From contig NZ_JAPEMI010000001.1 of assembly GCF_026342835.1 (NCBI RefSeq), positions 2,982,501-3,046,500 on the forward strand: 64,000 nt of DNA, read 5' to 3'. The stretch is from Streptomyces sp. NBC_00154 (GTDB lineage: Bacteria; Actinomycetota; Actinomycetes; Streptomycetales; Streptomycetaceae). Below are positions 50,925 through 58,462 of the stretch, piece after piece (the stretch's first letter is position 1; every line of letters begins with the position of its first letter). Under the pieces are notes generated by a model. The model was not told where the DNA came from and searched no databases. It saw only the letters and a program-made list of their open reading frames with translations. Position numbers and translations under genes: made by a program.

Positions 50925-51899
50925 CTACTGCACCAGTCCCGCAAGCTCCGCCTCGCGCTGCGAGACCTCGCCCAGCAACTGCTCGGCGATCTCGTCGAGC
51001 AGCCGGTCCGGATCTTCAGGTGCCATCCGGAGCATGGCCCCGATCGCGCTCTCCTCCAGCTCCTGGGCGAGGACCGTCAGCAGCTCCTTGCGCTGGGTCA
51101 GCCAGTTCAGCCGGGCGTAGAGCTCCTCGCTCTCGCTGAGCTCCGCCGGTTGCGTGGACGGTCCGGCAGCCCACTCCTGCGCCAGCTCCTTCAGCAGCGC
51201 TTCGTCCCCAAGCCCGTAAGCCGCATTGACACGCGTGATGAACTCGTCCCGGCGCGCCCGCTCCGTCTCGTCCTGAGCCAGATCCGGGTGGGCCTTGCGT
51301 GCCAGCTCGCGGTAGAGCTTGCGCGCCTCCTCGGTCGGCCGGACCCGCTTGGGCGGCCGGACCGGCTGCTCGGTCAGCATGGCCGCCGCCTCGGGGGACA
51401 GCCCGTCGGAATCGATCCAGTCGTGGAAAAGCTCCTCGACACCCGGCATCGGCATCACGAGCGCCCGCGCCTCCTGCGCCTTGCGCAGGTCCTCGGGGTC
51501 ACCGGTCCTGGCGGCCCGGGCCTCCGCGATCTGCGCATCGAGCTCGTCGAGGCGGGCGTACATCGGGCCGAGCTTCTGGTGGTGCAGCCGGGAGAAGTTC
51601 TCGACCTCGACCCGGAAGGTCTCCACGGCGATCTCGAACTCGATCAGTGCCTGCTCCGCCACCCGCACAGCTTTCGCCAGCCGCGCCTCGGGACGCGCCC
51701 CATCGGCAGCACTGCCGGCATCGGCATCCGGGCCTGCGCCCGCACCCTCGTCGGCCCTGCGGCCAGGCTGCTCGTCCGCCGCATGCTGCTCGTCCTGCAC
51801 ATGCTGCTCGTACGGCACCTGCTGCTCGTGCTGCCGGTCGTTGTCCTGCCGGTCATCGTCGTTCCGGGTGGTCGGCACCCCGGCGGCTTCGTGGGTCAC
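50925..51899 (-). CDS. J-domain-containing protein with coiled-coil segments
   Basis: A 324-residue protein. A hydrophilic Gln/Asp/His-rich N-terminus (about 1-70) is followed by a coiled coil (about 75-150). A central J domain follows (about 195-245, with KLYRELARKAHPDLAQ holding the HPD tripeptide that stimulates DnaK), and then a second helical region. The J domain is internal, not N-terminal as in DnaJ, and there is no zinc-finger or C-terminal substrate domain. It probably recruits Hsp70 to a special task. GTG 51899. Upstream gene ends 60 bp away. Confidence 0.82.
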   Translation of the reverse strand: MTHEAAGVPTTRNDDDRQDNDRQHEQQVPYEQHVQDEQHAADEQPGRRADEGAGAGPDADAGSAADGARPEARLAKAVRVAEQALIEFEIAVETFRVEVENFSRLHHQKLGPMYARLDELDAQIAEARAARTGDPEDLRKAQEARALVMPMPGVEELFHDWIDSDGLSPEAAAMLTEQPVRPPKRVRPTEEARKLYRELARKAHPDLAQDETERARRDEFITRVNAAYGLGDEALLKELAQEWAAGPSTQPAELSESEELYARLNWLTQRKELLTVLAQELEESAIGAMLRMAPEDPDRLLDEIAEQLLGEVSQREAELAGLVQ

Positions 51900-51958
51900 C
51901 CGTCCAGCGTATGGCCCCGCCCCGCGCCCCGAAGCCGCGAGGTCTGCGGAACCGTGCC

Positions 51959-53410
51959 TCACACCCCGAGCTCGGCCGCTATTCGACCCGACCCGACGGT
52001 CCGCACCAACTCCGCATGATCCGCCTCCGTACGGTCCGCGTACGTCACCCCGAAGTCCGCCATCGCCTCGTCCAGCTCGTCGTTCTTCCCGCAGTACCCC
52101 GCGATCAGCCGCGGGTCGGCGCTGTGCGCATGGGCCCGCGCCAGCAGCGCACCTGTCATCCGCCCGTAGTCGTCGACCTGGTCGGCCGTCAGGGCCACCG
52201 GGTCCACACTCCCCTTACGGTTCCGGAACTGCCGCACCTGGAACTGCCGACCGTCCACGGTCGCCCACCCCAGCAGAATGTCGCTGACGACCTGCATCCG
52301 CTTCTGTCCGAGCACCACCCGACGTCCCTCGTGCGCCACCTCCGGCACGTCGAACCCGACGGCCGGCAGATACGGCGCCAGCGCGGACGGCCGCGCCTCC
52401 TTCACCTGCAGCACCAGCGGCTCGCCCCGGTGATCGAGCAGCAGCACCACATACGACCGGGTGCCGACGCTCCCCGTGCCGACCACCCGGAACGCCACGT
52501 CGTGGATCGCGTACCGGGCGAGCAGCGGCACCCGGTCCTCCGAGATCGTGCCCACATAGTCGCCGAGCCCCGCCGCCACCGCGGCAGCCTCCGCATCCGG
52601 CACCCGCCGCAGCACCGGGGGTGCGTCGACGAAGCGGCGTCCGCCGTCCTCGGACTCCTCCGTGGACTTGGCCGCGAAGCGGGCACTGGTGTTGTTACGG
52701 GCTTTCTGCGAGACCCGCTCCAGTGTGCCGAGCAGATCCCGCGCGTCCGTGTGCGAGACGAGCTCCTCATCGGCGATGGCATTCCAGGCATCGAGAGCGG
52801 GAAGCTTGGCCAGCAGTCGCATCGTCCGCCGGTACGCGCCCACCGTGTCGTACGCCCCCTGGCGGCAGGTGTCCTCGTCCGCCCCGGCCTCGCGCCCCGC
52901 AAGCACCAGCGACGTGGCGAGCCGCTTCAGATCCCACTCCCACGGGCCGAACACGGTCTCGTCGAAGTCGTTCAGATCGATGACCAGGCTGCCCCGCGCA
53001 TCGCCGTACAGCCCGAAGTTGGCCGCATGCGCATCGCCGCAGAGCTGGGCGCCCACCCCCGTCACGGGTGTGCCCATCAGGTCATGGGCCATCAGCCCGG
53101 CCGAGCCTCGCAAGAACGCGAACGGCGTGGCAGCCATCCGCCCCACCCGGATCGGCGCGAGGCCGGGGACGCGGCCCCGGCTCGAATCCTCGACCGCCTG
53201 CACCGCGTCGGGCCGGCCGACCGGAAGGACAAGGGAGTCGTGCGAGGCCCTGGGCACCCGGTCACGCAATGCCTTGCCGGCCTCTCGGGGCGACCGCGGC
53301 GCACTCTGCTCCGGCACGGCCACGCGCCGTGCAAACCCGGGCACGACCGGAATGCGCGGGCCATCCGTCACAGCCCGCTGCACCGGCACCGTCGCCTCGA
53401 ACTGATCCAT
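51959..53410 (-). CDS. DUF2252-domain protein (kinase-like fold)
   Basis: The 483-residue protein has the DUF2252 pattern: MAATPFAFLRGSAGLMAHDL and QLCGDAHAANFGLYGDARG, then NDFDETVFGPWEWDLKRLATSL. The GDAHAANFG and DFDE segments resemble the catalytic and metal loops of APH-like kinases, so a phosphotransferase is possible (inference). No substrate is known. ATG 53410 is chosen at MDQFEATVPVQ. Confidence 0.87.
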   Translation of the reverse strand: MDQFEATVPVQRAVTDGPRIPVVPGFARRVAVPEQSAPRSPREAGKALRDRVPRASHDSLVLPVGRPDAVQAVEDSSRGRVPGLAPIRVGRMAATPFAFLRGSAGLMAHDLMGTPVTGVGAQLCGDAHAANFGLYGDARGSLVIDLNDFDETVFGPWEWDLKRLATSLVLAGREAGADEDTCRQGAYDTVGAYRRTMRLLAKLPALDAWNAIADEELVSHTDARDLLGTLERVSQKARNNTSARFAAKSTEESEDGGRRFVDAPPVLRRVPDAEAAAVAAGLGDYVGTISEDRVPLLARYAIHDVAFRVVGTGSVGTRSYVVLLLDHRGEPLVLQVKEARPSALAPYLPAVGFDVPEVAHEGRRVVLGQKRMQVVSDILLGWATVDGRQFQVRQFRNRKGSVDPVALTADQVDDYGRMTGALLARAHAHSADPRLIAGYCGKNDELDEAMADFGVTYADRTEADHAELVRTVGSGRIAAELGV

Positions 53411-53487
53411 GGCACGCAGCCTCCCCCGCCCTCGACCGGCGTCCTTGTCCAACATCAACTGGCGACGACGGTACCGCCGTCCGCCAA

Positions 53488-53533
53488 CAGGCGTCTGCCC
53501 CTGTGGAAAACCAGGGCAGACGCCTGTGGACAA
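53488..53533. terminator. 13-bp hairpin with embedded DnaA-box-like sequences
   Basis: Arms 53488-53500 and 53514-53526 are exact reverse complements. They follow the DUF3533 gene on the minus strand and probably terminate it. The loop holds TGTGGAAAA (53502-53510), and TGTGGACAA (53525-53533), a perfect minus-strand DnaA box, overlaps the right arm. Confidence 0.6.
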
Positions 53534-53546
53534 CGTCCTGCCCTGG

Positions 53547-54707
53547 TCAGACGCCGACGGTCTCCTCGAGCTCTTCCTCCAGCTCCTGGCCAGCCTCCGT
53601 CTCGGACCGACGCCCGGCCTCGGACAGGCTCTCCGCCCCGGAACGGCTCGCTGTCACCGACCGGCTCTCCGCCCCGGCCCGGTGTTGGGACCCGACCGCG
53701 CCCTGGGCATGCGCGGCGACGCTCCGCCGCTTCGCTTCGGCCAGCCCGGCCACGCCCATCACGGCCAGCCCCGCCACGAACCACAGCGTGAGCACCAGCA
53801 CCTGTCCGCCGAGCGCGTACCCGCCGAAGTACACATGGCTGCGCACACCCTCGACAAAGCCCGCTCCGTTCCAGAAGGCGTGCAGCGAACCGAAGAAGCC
53901 GGGCTGCAGTTCGGGCCGGAAGATGCCGCCGGAGCTGGTGAAGTTGAGCATCACGAACAGCACCATCACGCCGAGCGTGGTCCACCGCTTCAGGAACGTG
54001 TGCAGCCCGACCCCGACCAGCAGGATGCCCGCCGAGTAGAGCCATGCCATCGCCCAGACACCGCCGAGCCCGTGATCCACCAGTCCGAACAGCGGTCCCG
54101 CGAACGCCGCACCGATGGCGCTCACCGCCAGCGATGCGCCGACGACCAGCGCCGCCCTGATCCGCAGCGCCAGCGCCGCGCCCGCGCCACCGATCACCGC
54201 GACGGATGCGTACGACCCGATGCTCACCGCGACGAGCAGGAAGAAGATTCCCTGGCCGGTCGGATCGCCGTCCGCGGTCGGCGCCGTGTCCGTCACCTTC
54301 AGCGGGTCGCCCTGTGCGGCCGCCACTTTCGTGAAGACCTTCTCGGCCACCGTGGCGCTGGTGTCCGAGGAGGCGGTGGCCACCAGCAGCTCGGGGTGCT
54401 TCCCCGGCAGGTAGGCGCCGTAACTCTTCTGTGTCTTCAGGTGGTTCACCGCAGTGGCCCGATCGGCGACGGTACGCACGCTCAACGCCCCGTCGCCCTT
54501 GTCCTGCAGCGTCTGCGCGAGCACCTGGGCCCTCGGCCCCGCCCCCACCACGTCCACCCGCAGGTCGTGCGGTTCCGGAGCGTGGAACGCCCCCAGGTAG
54601 GCGAGCCCCATACCTATGCACATCAGCAGTGGAGTGACGAGGTGGCCCAGCACGTGACGCAGGGCGCCTGCGGTGGAGCCGGCGGCGGCACTCTGGCCTG
54701 TGGACAT
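53547..54707 (-). CDS. DUF3533/YhgE-like multi-pass membrane protein
   Basis: A 386-residue protein with one N-terminal helix (about 19-40), an extracytoplasmic region (about 45-145), and five to six helices (about 150-345), then a Ser/Glu-rich cytoplasmic tail. NFTSSGGIFRPELQPGFFGSLHAFWNGAGFVEG is typical of the DUF3533/Pip-type family related to ABC-2 permeases and phage-infection proteins. Function is unknown. It diverges from a MarR regulator with a palindromic operator between them, so it is probably under MarR control and may deal with a toxic compound. Confidence 0.82.
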   Translation of the reverse strand: MSTGQSAAAGSTAGALRHVLGHLVTPLLMCIGMGLAYLGAFHAPEPHDLRVDVVGAGPRAQVLAQTLQDKGDGALSVRTVADRATAVNHLKTQKSYGAYLPGKHPELLVATASSDTSATVAEKVFTKVAAAQGDPLKVTDTAPTADGDPTGQGIFFLLVAVSIGSYASVAVIGGAGAALALRIRAALVVGASLAVSAIGAAFAGPLFGLVDHGLGGVWAMAWLYSAGILLVGVGLHTFLKRWTTLGVMVLFVMLNFTSSGGIFRPELQPGFFGSLHAFWNGAGFVEGVRSHVYFGGYALGGQVLVLTLWFVAGLAVMGVAGLAEAKRRSVAAHAQGAVGSQHRAGAESRSVTASRSGAESLSEAGRRSETEAGQELEEELEETVGV

Positions 54708-54745
54708 CGGAACTCCAATGGTTGGCTTTTACAACTCCTCTATCT

Positions 54746-54760
54746 GTTGTACTATACAAC
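54746..54760. promoter_or_regulatory. MarR-type operator (GTTGTA-CTA-TACAAC)
   Basis: A perfect 6-3-6 palindrome in the 77-bp divergent gap between the DUF3533 gene and the MarR gene. A half-site ACAAC (54731-54735) lies 11 bp away. Well placed to repress both. Confidence 0.75.
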
Positions 54761-54784
54761 TGAAATTTTAGGAAGGTGAGCTCC

Positions 54785-55252
54785 GTGACAGGCACCCCCC
54801 GGGAACGCGAAGAGTCACTGGATGTCATTCAGCGGGAATTGACCGCGTTCGCACGCCGAGCGCGCGCCGCCGCAGCCCGTCTCCATCCCGAGCTGCCCCT
54901 GGTCTCGTACACGCTGCTGGCACACATCGACGACCAGCACGGCTGCCGCGCAACAGACCTGGCGGCGCACTACATGCTGGACAAGTCGACGGTCAGCCGA
55001 CAGATCGGCACCCTGGAGAAGCTCGGCCTGGTCGAGCGCCACCCGGACCCCGCGGACCACCGCATCCAGGTGCTGCATCCCACCGAGGCCGGGACCCGGG
55101 CCCTCACCTCGACACAGGCCAGCCGCCGCGCGGCCTATCAGGAACGCCTCGCGGAGTGGACGGCGGACGATCTGGCCCGGTTCGCGGAGTATCTACTGCG
55201 CTACAACTCGTCGGGCGGGACGACCGCCCAGGACGCACCCCAGCAGCCATAG
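54785..55252 (+). CDS. MarR-family transcriptional regulator
   Basis: The 155-residue regulator has a winged helix-turn-helix at about 55-125: QHGCRATDLAAHYMLDKSTVSRQIGTLEKLGLVERHPDPADHRIQ, including the wing DxR. Start: GTG 54785 has GGAAGG eight bases upstream; GTG 54776 would put the ribosome site inside the start. The divergent DUF3533 membrane protein is the likely target. Ligand unknown. Confidence 0.9.
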   Translation: MTGTPREREESLDVIQRELTAFARRARAAAARLHPELPLVSYTLLAHIDDQHGCRATDLAAHYMLDKSTVSRQIGTLEKLGLVERHPDPADHRIQVLHPTEAGTRALTSTQASRRAAYQERLAEWTADDLARFAEYLLRYNSSGGTTAQDAPQQP

Positions 55253-55294
55253 CCACAGCCCCGGCCACAAAAACTGTTGCCGGATCCTGAGCCG

Positions 55295-55639
55295 CTAGCA
55301 GCCGCCGTCGTCCGCGAGGTACGTCTTCGACCAGAGCGCCAGCTCCTTGAGCGCGGGCTCCATCGCGGCGCCCGCCTGCGTCAAGCGGTACGAGACCCGC
55401 AGCGGCGGCCCCTCGTCGACCTCGCGGACCACCAGCCCGGCAGCACCGAGCTCGGACAGCCGGTCCGAGAGCATGCGCTCACTAATGCCCGGAATCGCCC
55501 GCCGCAGATCGGCAAAGTGCACCGGATGCTGCATGAGTACGGAGACGATCGGGCCTGTCCAGCGCTTCCCGAACAGCTCGAAAACGCGCGTGATGCCCAC
55601 GTCGACCCGCCGACACGCCTGTTCGCTGTGCTCCGCCAT
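55295..55639 (-). CDS. HxlR-family transcriptional regulator
   Basis: A 114-residue single-domain winged-helix protein of the HxlR type, with FELFGKRWTGPIVSVLMQHPVHFADLRRAIPGISERMLSDRL and a conserved N-terminal cysteine (CRRVDVG). That cysteine often senses electrophiles or aldehydes. ATG 55639; an upstream start at 55660 is possible. It diverges from the azoreductase gene, its likely target, and both resemble a YodB-AzoR-type pair. Confidence 0.9.
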   Translation of the reverse strand: MAEHSEQACRRVDVGITRVFELFGKRWTGPIVSVLMQHPVHFADLRRAIPGISERMLSDRLSELGAAGLVVREVDEGPPLRVSYRLTQAGAAMEPALKELALWSKTYLADDGGC

Positions 55640-55669
55640 ACACCCAGAGTACTGCGTCACTGTGCGGGA

Positions 55670-55684
55670 CTTACGAATAGTAAG
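55670..55684. promoter_or_regulatory. HxlR-type operator (CTTAC-GAATA-GTAAG)
   Basis: A 5-5-5 inverted repeat between the HxlR gene and the azoreductase gene. A related CTATTACTAGGTACG lies just downstream. The spacing fits repression of the azoreductase promoter. Confidence 0.7.
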
Positions 55685-55769
55685 GGCCTATGCTATTACT
55701 AGGTACGCACGAAAAAGACGCCCTCCCATTCGGCCGGGCACCGTCCCTAGATATCCGTGGAGACCCCCC

Positions 55770-56381
55770 ATGGCCACGCTCCTGCACCTCGACTCCGCCG
55801 TCTTCCCCCAGGGCTCCGCGTCGCGCGAGGTCACCGCCACATTCGTCCAGACGTGGCTCGAGCAGCACCCCGACGGCCAGGTCGTCTACCGCGACCTCGC
55901 CGCGAACCCGCTGCCCCACCTGGACGCCGCCGCGGCCGCCGCCGGTGCCGGGGACCCGCTGCGCAGCGAACTCGCCGCCGAACTGGCAGCGGCGGACGCC
56001 GTCCTGATCGGCGCTCCGATGTACAACTTCAGCATTCCGTCCACCCTGAAGGCCTGGCTCGACCAGGTGATCATCGTCGGCCACAACGCGGGCCCCGACA
56101 GCCCCGTGGCCGGCACCCCGGTCACCGTCGTCGCCAGCCGCGGCGGTTCTTACGCCCCCGGCACGCCGCGCGCAGACTCCGAGTTCGTCCAGAACTACCT
56201 GGAGAAGCTGCTCACGAGCATGTTCGGCGCCGAGGTCGACTTCATCGTTCCGGAGCTGACGCTGGCTCACTCCCAGCCGGCGATGGCCGAGCTCATCCCC
56301 CTCGCCGAAGCCTCCCGCGCCAAGGCGTTCACCGATGCCGCGGAGAAGGCCAAGGCCCTCGCCGCCCGCCTCGCGGCCTGA
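55770..56381 (+). CDS. azoR: FMN-dependent NADH:quinone/azo reductase (AzoR family)
   Basis: The 203-residue flavodoxin-fold reductase has MATLLHLDSAVFPQGSASREVT at the N-terminus for phosphate binding. It also has MYNFSIPSTLKAWLDQVI (about 84-101), the AzoR signature, and VVASRGGSY for FMN. It reduces quinones and azo dyes in two-electron steps, protecting from thiol-reactive quinones. Divergent from an HxlR regulator with an intervening palindrome, which suggests induction by electrophiles. Confidence 0.92.
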   Translation: MATLLHLDSAVFPQGSASREVTATFVQTWLEQHPDGQVVYRDLAANPLPHLDAAAAAAGAGDPLRSELAAELAAADAVLIGAPMYNFSIPSTLKAWLDQVIIVGHNAGPDSPVAGTPVTVVASRGGSYAPGTPRADSEFVQNYLEKLLTSMFGAEVDFIVPELTLAHSQPAMAELIPLAEASRAKAFTDAAEKAKALAARLAA

Positions 56382-56397
56382 GCCATGCAATGAAGTG

Positions 56398-56435
56398 CCG
56401 GGGCCCGCGGAGTTCGACCACTCCGCGGGTCCCGG
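56398..56435 (+). terminator. Terminator after azoR
   Basis: A 16-bp stem with one G-T pair (56398-56413 with 56420-56435, 6-nt loop) lies 16 bp after the azoR stop. Confidence 0.85.
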
Positions 56436-56490
56436 CCCTTCGTCACGCTGGTACACACCGGAACACCCACCCGGACCGCCTGAATGGGGC

Positions 56491-56504
56491 GTTTCACGTG
56501 AAAC
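56491..56504. other. parS site (ParB-binding), perfect 14-bp palindrome
   Basis: GTTTCACGTGAAAC in the intergenic space between the azoR terminator and the tRNA-Leu terminator. The third copy in this window. Confidence 0.93.
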
Positions 56505-56530
56505 AACGTGCCGAATCCGCCGGGGAACGA

Positions 56531-56567
56531 AGAAGCCCCACAGGCCGTTGGCCTGTGGGGCTTCTCT
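56531..56567. terminator. Terminator of tRNA-Leu (bidirectional)
   Basis: A perfect 16-bp stem (56531-56546 with 56550-56565) with a 3-nt loop and T/C-rich ends on both sides. It lies just beyond the 3' end of the tRNA gene. Confidence 0.88.
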
Positions 56568-56571
56568 CTTG

Positions 56572-56654
56572 TGCGCGAGGGGGGATTTGAACCCCCACGT
56601 CCCTAAGGACACTGGCACCTGAAGCCAGCGCGTCTGCCGTTCCGCCACTCGCGC
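56572..56654 (-). tRNA. tRNA-Leu (anticodon CAG)
   Basis: The minus strand folds as a type II tRNA: 7-bp acceptor stem GCGCGAG/CTCGCGC, a D arm with GGCGGAACGGCAGAC, and anticodon stem CTGGC/GCCAG with loop TTCAGGT, giving anticodon CAG. A long variable arm (TGTCCTTAGGGACG) and a T arm with GGTTCAAATCC follow. The discriminator base is A, as in leucine tRNAs. CCA is not encoded. It reads the common CTG codon. Confidence 0.95.
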
Positions 56655-56979
56655 ATGAGTGGTGTTTTCAGACTCTCTCACCTGTTGGTGCGAGCGCCTG
56701 GCGACATCCGGAAGATTAGCACGCTGGACAGGGTGGATTCACATCCGTTGTTTCGCAGACGGATGCAGAACGAATGACGGACAGCGGGAACGCGCGACGA
56801 CCGCCCCCACTCCTCCTCAGTGCACCCCGGGTGCGGGACACTGTCAGGACACCACCTCTACGATCCGTGTGAGAGGTGACACTCATCCACAGGGCAGACA
56901 AGGGGAACCAGCCGATTTCCCGACGCGTGGATACGATCAGTAAGCAGTACAGGGACGAGAACACCGGAGGAGGTGCCCC
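56655..56979. promoter_or_regulatory. 325-bp divergent intergenic region (tRNA-Leu / fhaA operon)
   Basis: No gene is seen. It must hold the tRNA promoter on the minus strand (TAATCT, about 56713-56718, is a possible -10) and the promoter of the fhaA-to-pknB operon. TCATCCACA (56883-56891) is a DnaA-like 9-mer with one mismatch. The fhaA ribosome site is GGAGGAGG just before 56980. Confidence 0.4.
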
Positions 56980-57852
56980 ATGGGAGTCATGAAGCGTTTC
57001 GAGCAGCGTCTCGAAGGTCTGGTCAACGGCACCTTCGCCAAGGTGTTCAAGTCCGAGGTCCAGCCGGTCGAGATCGCGGGTGCCCTCCAGCGCGAGTGCG
57101 ACAACAACGCAACAATCTGGAACCGCGAGCGAACCGTCGTCCCCAATGACTTCATCGTCGAGCTCAGCGCCCCGGACTACGAGCGCCTCAGCCCGTACTC
57201 CGGCCAACTCGGCGACGAGCTCTCCGGTCTGGTCCGGGACTACGCCAAGCAGCAGCGCTACACCTTCATGGGACCCATCAAGGTCCACCTGGAGAAGGCC
57301 GACGACCTCGACACCGGGCTCTACCGCGTACGGAGCCGCACTCTCGCGTCGAGTTCGTCACAGCAGGGCCAGCAGGCCCCTCAAGGCCACCTGGGACAGT
57401 CCGGCCACCCGGGCCAGGGGCGGCCCGCCGCCCCCCAGCCCACCGGCGGCTACGGCTACCCGCCCAGCTCCGTCCCGCCCATGCCCGCGGCCCCGCCGCC
57501 GGGCGGCGGCCGTCCCGGAGCACCCACCGCCGACCGGCGCCCGCCGGCCGCGCCCGGCATGCCGAGCGCGCAGGTGCGACGCTGGATCGAGATCAACGGC
57601 ACCCGCCATCAGATCTCCCGCCCGACGCTGGTGCTGGGACGCAGCACCGAAGCCGACGTGCGGATCGACGACCCCGGCGTATCCCGCCGGCACTGTGAGA
57701 TCCGGACCGGAACGCCCTCGACGATCCAGGATCTCGGGTCTACCAACGGCATCGTGGTAGACGGGCAGCACACAACCCGCGCTACGCTCCGCGACGGCTC
57801 GCGGATCGTCGTGGGCAGCACCACCATCGTTTACCGGCAAGCCGAAGGGTGA
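56980..57852 (+). CDS. fhaA: FhaA: DUF3662 and FHA-domain protein
   Basis: The 290-residue protein has an N-terminal DUF3662 domain (about 1-120, with MGVMKRFEQRLEGLVNGTFAKVF), a Gln/Pro/Gly-rich linker, and a C-terminal FHA domain (about 205-288, with LVLGRSTEADVRIDDPGVSRRHCEI and LGSTNGIVV). FHA binds phosphothreonine, so it is likely to be read by the kinases of this locus. In mycobacteria FhaA controls cell-wall synthesis through MviN; that is family knowledge. First gene of the operon. Confidence 0.94.
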   Translation: MGVMKRFEQRLEGLVNGTFAKVFKSEVQPVEIAGALQRECDNNATIWNRERTVVPNDFIVELSAPDYERLSPYSGQLGDELSGLVRDYAKQQRYTFMGPIKVHLEKADDLDTGLYRVRSRTLASSSSQQGQQAPQGHLGQSGHPGQGRPAAPQPTGGYGYPPSSVPPMPAAPPPGGGRPGAPTADRRPPAAPGMPSAQVRRWIEINGTRHQISRPTLVLGRSTEADVRIDDPGVSRRHCEIRTGTPSTIQDLGSTNGIVVDGQHTTRATLRDGSRIVVGSTTIVYRQAEG

Positions 57853-57862
57853 AGCGGGGGCA

Positions 57863-58378
57863 ATGTCAGAGCTGACCCTGACGGTCATGCGGCTAGGTTT
57901 CCTGGCTGTTCTGTGGCTGTTCGTGATCGTGGCCGTCCAGGTCATCCGCAGCGACCTGTTCGGAACGCGCGTCACGCAACGCGGCTCGCGCCGCAGCGCG
58001 AGCGACGCACGTCCGCAACAGGCACGTCAATCTGCCGCGGCACCGCCGCAGCAACGCCAGCAGCCCGGCCGCCAGCGCCGGGGCGCACCGACAAAGCTGG
58101 TCGTCTCCGAGGGCACCCTCACCGGCACCACGGTGGCGCTCCAGGGGCAGACCATCACCCTGGGACGGGCCCACGATTCAACGATCGTGCTGGACGACGA
58201 CTACGCGTCCAGCAGGCATGCCAGGATCTACCCCGACCGTGACGGCCAGTGGATCGTCGAGGATCTCGGGTCCACCAACGGCACGTATCTCGACCGGACC
58301 CGTCTCACCACCCCGACGCCTGTTCCGCTGGGCGCGCCGATCCGGATCGGCAAGACCGTCATCGAGCTGCGGAAGTAG
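57863..58378 (+). CDS. fhaB: FhaB (FipA-partner type) membrane FHA-domain protein
   Basis: A 171-residue protein with one N-terminal transmembrane helix (about 9-27), an Arg/Gln/Ala-rich linker, and a C-terminal FHA domain (about 90-168, with ITLGRAHDSTIVLDDDYASSRHARI and LGSTNGTYL). The Thr-containing N-terminal region could be phosphorylated by PknB, as in mycobacteria. The start is 10 bp after fhaA. Confidence 0.94.
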   Translation: MSELTLTVMRLGFLAVLWLFVIVAVQVIRSDLFGTRVTQRGSRRSASDARPQQARQSAAAPPQQRQQPGRQRRGAPTKLVVSEGTLTGTTVALQGQTITLGRAHDSTIVLDDDYASSRHARIYPDRDGQWIVEDLGSTNGTYLDRTRLTTPTPVPLGAPIRIGKTVIELRK

Positions 58379-58462
58379 TACGACAATGAGCGAGCGGAGC
58401 GAGCGAGCCGCGGCCGTCCGGGCAACGGACCCGGCCCGGCTCCCGACCGGAGGGTGGGCAGT

